Below are positions 34,420 to 43,744 of a stretch of 64,000 bases of DNA, in pieces (position 1 is the stretch's first letter; each line of letters begins with the position of its first letter). The notes under the pieces are model-generated. The model worked only from the letters and a program-made list of their open reading frames with translations, had not been told where the DNA came from and did no database searches. Origin of the DNA: Erythrobasidium yunnanense (Eukaryota > Basidiomycota > Cystobasidiomycetes > Erythrobasidiales > Erythrobasidiaceae); assembly GCA_001600175.1 (NCBI GenBank), contig BCJC01000002.1, positions 1,833,111 to 1,897,110 on the forward strand. The letters are read 5' to 3'. A program made the position numbers and the translations under genes.

Positions 34420-35995
34420 ATGCGACACCGCGATAAGCGGGGTCATCGCAGACGCCCTGCCCGTCGAAGAGCGGTCTACACCAGTGATGAGTGGTCTCAA
34501 GCATCGGCAGACGACAGTGGTGAGCACCTGTAACAGGGTTCAGATGGCTTCCTGATCTCGCGCTCTCAGATTATGAAGTACTACCGATAGTGGAGCGCAA
34601 CAGGAATCCTTTGGTCTCTATGGATCGCTCGGATCGTCGTCAGGGCCTTCTGGCTCCGATGGAATGGGCAGGAGAAGCATTACTCAAAGGCCTAGGCAAG
34701 CTAGTGAGCCACGACAAGCCGCGTCGGACAAACCATCAAAGCAACAGCCATCATTACACTCGGTCAACGCCAGGTGATCAGTTGATTGTACGAAACAGTC
34801 ATTCACCACGCCACCATCATCGCGAGCTCGACATCTCGCCAGAACACGGAGATCGGCAGGTGATAGCTACGTTCGACAAACGACATCCCGGCAGAGGATA
34901 TATGACAAGCAGCAAGAGACATGGCAAGAAGCGAAAAGTGTACTATGATGATGAAGGTAGCACAATCGTCAGGCGTCAGCCGATTCGGACTCACAGAATA
35001 AACCGACAACCCACAACGAAACGCTTGGTAGGCCCCATGCAGATGCGAGACTAGCGCACGCTGCTGATAAACTTTCGGGAGCATAGACGCAGCGAGACGA
35101 CCGATACGATTGGCCAGAATCCGAGGTCTCTATCAGATCTGCGCCGACCAACGCAATCCAATACAAGGGCTTCCGGCGTAGACAACCCGACTACGAAGAC
35201 GAACATGGAACAATAGTCCGTCAGGCACCAAGGCGGCGGAAGGAGTCTCGCAAAGCACATCGATCTGCGTCAGCATCTTCAAGCGATGAGGATGACTCGT
35301 CTGCTGCTAGTCACATTACTCCCGCAGGTACCGAATCCCTCAAAAACGCATTCAAGGAACAAGACAGAGCCCTGAGGCATTCCCGACTGAGTCCTCGACA
35401 GCTGAAGCTCAAGCGTCTGAAGGCTGAAAAAGCAAAGCGGCTGAAGGAGGAGGAAGCGGCTCGACAGAGAGCGGAGGCACAGCGAATAGAGAATGAGAGG
35501 CTGCGGCAAGAACAGCTAGCGAGACAAGCTGAAGAGCAGAGAAAGAGGCAGGAGGCAGACCGACAGCATCAGCAGAATCTTCGCCGGCAAGAAGCGGAGC
35601 GACAGCGCGCAGAGCAAGCAAGAAATGATAGAATAATGGAACAGATGAGGCGGGATGTTCCCTTCGGACGAGGCATCGGACCGCCTGGCCCCAAGTACGA
35701 TCAGCCACAAATTGGCTATTACTGGGATCCGGACCATCGCGAGCCGCATCCGCTTCCACATCCAACACTAATAATGCATTGGCCAGAGAACAACGCGCAG
35801 GGCTGCCCACCACCAGGCCATTTCTGGGACCTGGATCGACCGCTAAAGGCAAGACCTCTCCCCCACGGCTGGGGAGCAGGAGTGTACTGGCCTTGGGCTG
35901 CTCCGACACGTCTGCGTACGCTGCCTCCGGCGCAGCAGATGCCACCGCCCCAAGTCAACTGTCACTGGCAGAACGGTCAGGAGATACCGAACTGA
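34420..35995 (+). CDS. Arg/Glu-rich disordered protein with coiled coil and Trp/Pro repeats, third of the tandem family
   Basis: Three exons (34420-34519, 34570-35027, 35087-35995) join in frame to 488 residues. The start is Arg/His-rich and leads to YTSDEWSQASADDS at the first join. The middle holds two copies of a short module, KVYYDDEGSTIVRRQ and QPDYEDEHGTIVRQA, one on each side of the second intron. SASASSSDEDDSSAAS follows, and then about 85 residues of unbroken Glu/Arg/Gln/Ala helix (RLKAEKAKRLKEEEAARQR and on), a strong single-helix or coiled-coil candidate. The C-terminus differs in kind: Pro/Trp/Tyr/His-rich, with repeats GYYWDPDH and GHFWDLDR, each followed by PLPH and then MHWP or YWPW. 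I know no family with this layout. Nuclear location is plausible from basic blocks such as SKRHGKKRK. Confidence 0.65.
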
Positions 35996-36152
35996 AGTAG
36001 CAGATCCTTCACGTTACTAGTAGAAGGAACATTATAGCTCTGCTATGACTGACAGTATTGTTGCAATGCCAAAGTTCGTACATCTTGCATCGGGATTGCG
36101 CTGATTTGCGCATCAGCCTTGTCTTCATTCTTTGACTTTCCGACAAGATATC

Positions 36153-37579
36153 ATGGATCAGCTAATGCAGCAGTTAGGCGGGATGGGAGGAGGTGGAAGC
36201 AGCGGTGGACCTGCAGTCGACGATAGGTAGCTTGCACATGGCCAGCAAGATCCGAGGAAATGGGCTGAGACATCGCCGGGAATTTGCAGCATCAACGACA
36301 ACGCAGAGCAGATTGTTATCTCGTCGTTGGCGCTGCTTAAGGTGCCATATTTGCCTGGGATATCGGAACAGTTGGCTGACTTGGGTGATGCGATGGCAGA
36401 TGCTCAAGCATGGTCGCGCTGGAGTTCCGCTAGAAGTAGGGCGCCGAAACCGTCCAGAAATTCAAGACAACGAGCTGACAACGACGATGTACAGGTCATG
36501 GGCTTGATGGTTGGAGGTGCTTACTGACTTCGATAAACGCTGGGCCTGGACAAGGAGCTGACGACGTTTCTATCGCGAATCTTCAAGACTTCGTCGATGA
36601 ATACACAGTGTGAGCAAGCAGTTACATCGTCGTATACATGTTCAATACTGAAGTACTTAAAATGCAGACGAGTTGTAGACGTCTTTGCGATGCCTCAGTC
36701 CGGTACAGGCGTCTCTGTCGAGGCAGTCGATTACGTATACCAAACAGCAATGATGGAACGTCTCAAGCAGACGGGTAGACCAGAGATGGTCGTAGGATGG
36801 TACCACTCCCATCCTGGCTTCGGGTGCTGGCTGTCTAGCGTGGATATGAACACTCAGCAGGTACAGACAAGCTCGCACTTCTCGCAACAACAAGCTAAGC
36901 ATGACCATTAACAGTCATTCGAGAGACTGCATCCGCGCTGTGTAGCTGTCGTCGTCGATCCCATCCAATCCGTCAAGGGCAAGGTCGTTATCGATGCTTT
37001 CCGCCTGATCAATCCGCAGGGCATCAGTAAGGGACCTTCTCTGAATGGTTCTAGTCAATTCTAATGTGTGACGCCAGTGATGGGCCAGGAGCCGCGCCAG
37101 ACAACCTCGAATACTGGCCATCTGCACAAGCCTGCGATTCAAGCCCTTATTCACGGTCTCAACAGACATTACTACAGTATTGCCATCGGTATTCGGAAAA
37201 CTGAGCAAGAACAGACTATGCTTCTCAACTTGCACAAGCAAAACTGGACGGATGGTCTGCTATTGAAGGATTTCGAGGAGCATTCAAAGAGTAACGAGGA
37301 GAGCGTCAAGAAGATGCTCAACCTAGCGAAGAACTACGTCAAAAGTGTGCAGGAGGAGAGCACGCTATCAGCGCAAGAGTTGAAGACTCGTCACGTCGGA
37401 AAGCAGGATCCAAAGAGGCATCTTGAGGATGCCGTAGAGAACGCAATGGGCGATCAGGTGAGCTGGCATTATACTTCTTCTGCTAGACCTCTGTTAGACC
37501 TGTGGTTCTGACTCGATTACCATTCCCTCCACAGATTGTACAGTCTTTGGGTGTCATGCTCCATCTGCTAACGCGGTAA
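36153..37579 (+). CDS. RPN11: 26S proteasome lid deubiquitinase Rpn11 (PSMD14)
   Basis: Nine exons (36153-36226, 36290-36341, 36400-36435, 36495-36516, 36588-36609, 36668-36860, 36915-37026, 37078-37457, 37535-37579) give 311 residues, the usual length. Rpn11 is the zinc metalloprotease that removes ubiquitin chains as substrates enter the proteasome. The MPN+/JAMM motif is intact: [14 protein letters not shown], with His114, His116 and Asp127, and the upstream VMGLMVGG Glu context across exon joins (GVPLE, then VMGLM). [67 protein letters not shown] and [12 protein letters not shown] match conserved Rpn11 blocks. Two 22-nt exons and a GTGCCA donor make it intron-dense. Identification is secure; some start-region residues vary naturally. 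Confidence 0.95.
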
Positions 37580-37957
37580 TGCAGCAAAGGCCAGAAGTAC
37601 TTAGCACCATGTATCTCTGCCGTGTTCAAGTATAAACAAAGCCGTTTGCACAGTCAGCCCACATACCCGTCTTCGATCTGTCAAGGTCCTTGTTGGTAGT
37701 CCGCCCGCTAACTCAACAGCCTTGACTTGCACCTGCCGACATCATTATCACCGTCAATCATTCGCCGTACGCTGCATAAGCTATCAAGCGCGCTGTTCTG
37801 ACTGATTGATGGCTCAGACCACCCTACCGGTTACTGTCATGTGCCTGAGTTGACTCTGCTTACGAACACCGTCGGCGGGCCTGGCGTGGTTAAAAGCAGC
37901 GTTGAAGCTTGAAAGTATGATACTTTTACACCTTAATCACACTTCCAACACTTCCCA
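37580..37957. other. Spacer between RPN11 and the flavoprotein gene
   Basis: Both neighbours are on the plus strand. This 378-bp stretch should hold the RPN11 3' UTR and the flavoprotein promoter. No gene or repeat is seen. Confidence 0.4.
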
Positions 37958-39135
37958 ATGCAATCTGCCTCTCCTGCCATGTTTGACGCTCTCGTAATAG
38001 GTGCGAAGGCCCGAATCATATCTGCCTGCTTGGTATCCTGCTAACATTTCACTTCCAGGCGCCGGACCAGCTGGCATATCAGCTGCTCTTTCTCTCAGCA
38101 GGACTCTGCGTACCGTGGCCATCTTTGATTCTGGCCTCTACCGCAATGCGGACGCCGTCACGTTCCATACTGTTCCCGGCGAAGACGGTGGTGACCCGCA
38201 AGAATGGCGTACAAAAGCGCAAGAACAGCTCGTGAGGCGCTATCCGAATACCTGCTCGCTCATCAAGAGTAGAGTCGTAAATCTGGAACGCATCAAGCCG
38301 GTTCAAGCGCACCATACTACCCGCTTTATAGCTAAAGATGATCAAGGCAAGACGTACGAAGCTAGAAAGGTTGTTCTAGCTATGGGCGTCGAGGACAAGC
38401 TGACAGATATCAAAGGTACGCACAAAGGGCTGAGAGGGAGAGACAGCAGCCAGCTGACTATTGTGTGTATTCACAGGCCTGCAAGCTCTATGGGGCAGAC
38501 AAGCTATACACTGTGTCTACTGTCACGGTACAGAGACAGCTGGCAAAGGTGTCGGTCTCCTCTTCACCGCTAATACAGCCATCAACGGCATGCTGGGAGG
38601 CATGTTCTTCAAGAAATGGCAGAATCTCAAGAATAAGCCCGTCTACTTCCTGACTAATGGAAGCTCTCCAGACCAGAGTAATGGAATCAGCGATGATGTC
38701 AAAAAGCAGGCGGAAAAGTTTGGGGTAACTTGGGTCACAGACGAGATTAAGGAGCTGCAAGCTGCAGATACTCATGCGCCTGTGGACATCTCTTTCGTCG
38801 ATGAATCGAAGTCTTCGCTGTCGATACCATATCTCGTCACCTTCGCAGAGCAAGTCCGACCATCTCCTCATGCTCTGAAGATCCTCGAGAGTTTAGGACC
38901 CGAAATCGGTGATGTACATCCTCTGTTCGGAGTGATCCCATCTCCAGACTTTAACGACTTCAAGGGCCCTCCTGCTATGAACACCTATAATCCGGCAACA
39001 AATATCGATGGGGTATTCTGGGCTGGCAATACGGGAAACTTCATAGCAAACGTCAATATTGCCGTCACGAATGGCCAGATGGCCGGCGTGGGCGCAGACG
39101 ATAGCATGGCTGTGGAGGATTTGCAGGCGGTCTAG
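37958..39135 (+). CDS. Thioredoxin-reductase-like flavoprotein with CxxC (GliT-like)
   Basis: Three exons (37958-38000, 38059-38415, 38477-39135) encode 352 residues. The N-terminus has the FAD-binding VIGAGPAGISAAL, split by the first intron after the first Gly. VVLAMGVEDKL is the second nucleotide-site signature. The redox pair is CVYC (Cys146/Cys149) in IHCVYCHGTE, as in bacterial-type thioredoxin reductases and fungal GliT-like dithiol oxidases. NIDGVFWAGNTGNFIANVNIAVTNGQ is the C-terminal FAD contact block (here with GNTGNF instead of AGD-type). The NADPH domain motif GxGxxA is not clear, which favours an oxygen-dependent dithiol oxidase over a true thioredoxin reductase. That is an inference. 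No epipolythiodioxopiperazine or other natural-product genes lie beside it. Confidence 0.83.
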
Positions 39136-39347
39136 TTCTATACCTTAGCATAGCATTTTGCAGCGAGAGCGATACTTCATCTTGTATTCATATATTGATT
39201 GTACAAGCAGTATCAAAATATAACCGTTTGTGCGGTAACGAGTGCGGCACACGAATCGACCATAGTTGCGGGAACCGTTGCAAAGCGTGAAAAGGTGAGA
39301 CGCAACGGAGCACAGACTTGACATAGACAACCATGGAATCTGTACGT

Positions 39348-41458
39348 TCATTCGAACTTGATGCCTTGAGCCTGTTTGGCGTTTGGGCTCAGTCCAAAGG
39401 GAGATAGCCAAATCTCGGGCTAGACCTACCAAACCAAGCTGACCACCAAAGTTGATAGTACACGACTTCCAAGAGCAGTACTGCTTCCATGCATCTCCAC
39501 CCGATTCGCGTCCGCCGCCCGTAGCCTGTCAAAATCCGAAAATCCGAAAAATCGTCAGGACATGCCAAAGGGGACGCTACGAACGCAATGAACACAGTAA
39601 TACGTGCCTTATTCCCTCCAAAGCCTGCCCCGATCTCGGCTCCGCTTGTGCTTTGGTTGACATTGACGATACCGCAATCCGAGCCCGAGGCTGAGGTCCA
39701 CTTGAAAACGTTCTTCATGTCGTTCGTGAAGAGACTTGATGAGAGACCTTGTCGAACACTGTTGTTGATGTCTATAGCTTGTTCGAGTGTGTTGAAGGTA
39801 CAGACATCTAGGTTTGTAATCAGGTTAGGCAGGCCTTGAAGAAAGAAAGAGAAGACAGAACACATACGTAAGATCGGCGCGAACGTCTCTTCTTCCATTA
39901 CTTTAGGATGCTTAGACCCATGCATGATGATAGCAGGCTGGACCCAGTGTCCGCCATTAAAGCCGTCATGACTGTGCTTGACCTGGTCGCCGCCGCAAAG
40001 AAGCTTGCCTCCCTGCTCCTGAGCATCCCTCAAACACGCTTGGTAACCATCGATAGCTGTCTGTGAGTGTACTGCGGCGGGTCCTCTCTCAGCTTGATGC
40101 CATGATAGCTCGAAAGCGACCAACCTGGTCCCATCAAGGTGCCCTTCTCGAGCGGGTCGCCGATCCTGACTTGTTTGTAGGCTTTGACAAGCTTGTTGAC
40201 GAACTCCTCTGCTACGCTTTCATGAATGATTAGCCGGCGGGTGGTGGTGCATCTCTGTCCAGCAGTTCCGACGGCACCGAAGAGGACGGTTCGTAAAGCG
40301 AGCTCGAGGTCGGCATCAGGTAGTACTACTACAGCATTGTTTCCTCCAAGCTCGAGGATCAGACGCCCAAGTCTGCGACAATCATCAGGGAGCGTAAAGA
40401 ACGAAGTCCGAGCGGACGTACCGAGATTGAACGACTCCGCCAACTATCTTTCCAATCTTCTCACTGCCGGTGAAAGAGACTAGAGGAATGCCTTCGTGTT
40501 CTGTGAGTGCCTTGGAAAGGTCGACATCGCCGCAAGCGAGCGTTGCCAAAGCAGTAGGATAGCCTTCTCGCTTGAGTACACGGTTGACGATCTGAGCAGT
40601 AGCTATGGCGATGAGACTATGCAACCAGGCAGTCAGTATACCGCTATCTGGCGGCAAGAGAGGCGGGGGACTTACGGAGTTGTGGGCGATGGCTTCCAAA
40701 TCGTAGCATTTCCGCAAACGAAGGACAGTGCGAAGTTCCAGAAGAAGACCTGAATATCAACCACATCAGTATATATTACATTCTCTGAGTGTAGGATAGC
40801 CTTACAGCATGTGGGAAGTTGAAAGCAGTGACGACCAGTACGACACCGAGAGGGGCAGGAGTCTCCATGAGGAAGTGGTTCTCCCTCTCGCTAGGAAGAA
40901 CCTTGCCGCTGATCATACGAGACAAACCAATGGCATAATCGCAGATGTCTATGCCTTCTTGTACTTCGCCGAGACCTTCGGGGAGGATCTGGGTATCGTA
41001 ATTTAGCTAGATACGAATGAGACAGAGATGCGCGCTCACCTTGCCCATCTCTAAGGAAATTAAAGCACCCAGAGCTTCCTTGTTTGCAGCGAGCTCTTCC
41101 CGGATCAAGCGTAGAACTTCGCCTCTCTTGGGAGCAGGGACATCGCGCCAGACTTTGTACGCGTCATGGGCGGCCTTGACGAGCTCAGGAACATCCTCTG
41201 CGCTGGCCTGTGTCATAAGAAATGAGCGAAGGCACCACACGTGATCAGTTTCCGGCTCACCGTCTTGACCTGACCGAGCGCGCCTCCGGTAGAAGGGCAG
41301 TACGAAGTAATGGTCTCTCCCTTTGAGGTCGAGGATAGTTTCGAGGCACTGTCAGTGAGTATACCCTCATTCACGCCAGACTGGCTCAAGCCTAGGGCTG
41401 AGAGGGTAGCCTCAGGATGGGTGCTGGTAGGCGAATGGAATCCGTTTGTTCCGACCAT
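39348..41458 (-). CDS. Alpha-aminoadipic semialdehyde / P6C dehydrogenase (ALDH7A1, antiquitin type)
   Basis: Ten exons (41458-41261, 41207-41040, 40988-40806, 40749-40676, 40616-40422, 40372-40125, 40071-39868, 39807-39608, 39525-39430, 39371-39348) encode 529 residues. The family oxidises alpha-aminoadipic semialdehyde (piperideine-6-carboxylate) to aminoadipate in lysine breakdown, with NAD+. ALDH7 marks are [21 protein letters not shown]-type sequence, [43 protein letters not shown] (catalytic Glu about 280), [12 protein letters not shown] (Cys about 314), [35 protein letters not shown] and [14 protein letters not shown]. The eighth intron appears to start GC instead of GT (GCACGT), the only choice that keeps [10 protein letters not shown] in frame. 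The terminal 24-nt exon gives AQGIKFE, matching the family C-terminus. Confidence 0.92.
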
Positions 41459-42039
41459 GATGTTCAGTTAGAGTAGTCAGTAATAAGGAAAGAAAAGAGA
41501 AGAGAAGGGGAACAGGGAATATTTGGTCTCCTTTTCGAAAGGGCAGGATATGCACAGGATTGTCCCAAGCACCTGACCGAGTCTCAGACAGTCGCACGGC
41601 GTGTCTGGGAAGCTTGAAACGTTGCTATACATATCGTGGGTACTTCAAGATCTCAACAGCCTTGCTCGTAAGACTTTAGCGATTTGACGATGTCTGACTT
41701 TGGCATGGGCCTGGTTTCGTGCTGGAAAAACAAGGCTGGCCAGGCTGGCCAGGTCGCGAAGGCTTTGTACGTATTGTTTCTTCCATAGCGATTGATCTGC
41801 AATGTCCACGATTCTATGCCTTTCGCCTGACTAGCTGGCTAAGAAAAGACCCACCTCCCGCCGGAAAGCCAGAAAGATGCACTTTTCGCCTGAGCCAACT
41901 CTCGAAAGAAAGGTATTGCTTCTGATACTTAACTCTCCCTACACCTCCGATCCTCCTACCTGAGGCTGCTGCCGTTTGCTGATCTTTCAGTCGACGATCT
42001 TATCTGATAACCTGCAAGACACACCCGAATTCGGTCATC
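41459..42039. promoter_or_regulatory. Divergent intergenic region
   Basis: This 581-bp stretch separates the divergent starts of the ALDH7 gene and the Apd1/Aim32-like gene and should hold both promoters. It includes a short GGCTGGCCAG duplication at about 41734-41752. No supported gene. Confidence 0.4.
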
Positions 42040-43382
42040 ATGCTCAAAGATCGCCCCGTTGCAGACAGCAAGGACTTCGATATACTTAAGAACTCTGGCG
42101 TACCTGTTATATCGCTGTCCGATGCCTGTGCGAGCTGTGATGATCCTTGTGACGAAGATCAAGAACATAGCGCCTTTCAGGGTCTCGATGTAAGTAGAAC
42201 TAGATGAACATCAGATGTGATTTACAGAAGCTGAGTTTTAGTACGTAGATTGATATGGACAGCACTCTGTTAGGCAGTCTGAAAGGCAACTCGGGCAGAA
42301 CAGTCATAGTAGCAACTGGCAAGACAGGTAAGAGACATCGCTATACACTTCGCATACTGCTTGTGCTGACCGTGGGGTTCCGGATATCCAGACTGGCCGC
42401 ATAGCGTGACCGACGAGAAGGACATGTATACGCATCAGATACAAAAAAGCTACGACGAGCATCTATCTCAGCTGCGACAAGAGGCTCAAACGAATGGTGC
42501 CACAAGCTCGAGTCGTAAAAGATGCTTGCAAGGCATCACTGGCTTTGGAGATGGGTATTCGGAAGATGGAAAAGAGAGGCTAAGGGGAATCACAGTTCTC
42601 TGCGGTAGTCAGCAGCCTTATGAGCCTGATCATTCGAGGCACGATAAGATGGAGAGCGTGCTCGTCTTTCCTGATTATAAGGTAGGTGACGAACGCGGTG
42701 AAGCTTCGCATAGAAGGCTAATGCTCTTGCATTTATAGCTTGTGACACATGTACCGTCAGACGATGCCAAAGAGCTCGTCGAGCAACACCTCTCTCCTCG
42801 CATCACCGATCTTAGCCCTCCTTCGCCATCCTATACTTCCATAAGATCCTTCCTCCTGCCATACTATGCCGTCATTCTAGTCTGTGAGTAATCAAAAGTT
42901 GCATAAAATAGCGTAGTGCTGATTCCGTGTCTCTGCCAGGCTCGCACAAGCGGAGGGACAAGCGGTGTCATATCACTGCGGATCCACTGATACACGCTTT
43001 AACTTCGGCCATCGAATCGCAAGGGTCCCAATGGAGCGTCGATACCCGAGGAGACGATGATCATCTCCTCTCCGAGCGAGAAATTACATCTTCATCTACT
43101 TCCGAATCCCTAAACTCCCAATTGAAAGCTCTACACGGCCCTTCCGCCTCCAACAAATCGATAGCGATATTCAAAGTTTCGCATGTAGGAGGGCACAGAT
43201 ATGCAGGTAATGTGATGATATGGCTGCCGAACGGCGTCAATGTATGGTATGCTAGAGTGAGGGAATTAGATGCGAAGATTATCATTGAGGAAACGCTCGT
43301 CAAGGGCAAAATCGTCACGGATCTACTCAGAGGTGGTCTAGGCATCGCAGGTAGAGATGGAGGTAGTGTCTTGGATTGGTAG
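42040..43382 (+). CDS. Apd1/Aim32-like thioredoxin-fold [2Fe-2S] protein
   Basis: Five exons (42040-42189, 42249-42327, 42392-42681, 42739-42883, 42940-43382) encode 368 residues. The sucrase/ferredoxin-like family marks are TVIVATGKTDWPHSVTDEK in the middle, CSHKRRDKRC after the fourth intron, and HVGGHRYAGNVMIW near the end. In yeast Apd1 and Aim32 the cluster is held by two Cys and two His, and the His pair corresponds to HVGGH here. The C-terminal tail ends in GLGIAGRDGGSVLDW, with the final Trp typical of fungal Apd1-type proteins. An N-terminal CASCDDPC patch precedes the fold. There is no clear presequence, which favours the cytosolic Apd1 type over mitochondrial Aim32. A redox or iron-sulphur stress role is known for the family; the substrate is not. 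Confidence 0.88.
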
Positions 43383-43744
43383 ATTTCGCGTGCCTGTTTC
43401 AGCATGATACGATCCTAGAGCGCTACGGTATATAGGCAGGTAGAATATGCAGTTGTCTCATCGAGCACATTTATTGAAGGACGCGCTGTTCCTTGCACCA
43501 GATTACTCACCTTTGAAAGTCGCGCAGCTCGGCCCACGCTTGCAAGGCCTAGACCCTTTCCTTTCGTTTGGCCAACTCGACATCTTGTACGAAGAGTAGA
43601 CTATCTACAAGAGGTGTACTCTCACACTATCTACATCTACTTGAACACTCCTTCTTTATCTCCTTTGGTCATTTGAAATCCCCCTTCAGCCTTTGAGAGC
43701 TCACCCTCACGTCATAGCAATTCGCTCGTTTCGACTCTGCCAAC
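43383..43744. other. Kinase promoter region
   Basis: Both neighbours are on the plus strand. This 362-bp stretch should contain the kinase promoter, with pyrimidine-rich sequence just before the start (about 43610-43690), common upstream of fungal genes. No gene is seen. Confidence 0.4.

Noticed and set aside
37958-41458. Possible secondary-metabolite or gliotoxin-like cluster around the GliT-like gene
   Set aside because: Neighbours are a proteasome subunit, a lysine-catabolic dehydrogenase and an Apd1-like protein. No synthetase, P450 or methyltransferase is present.
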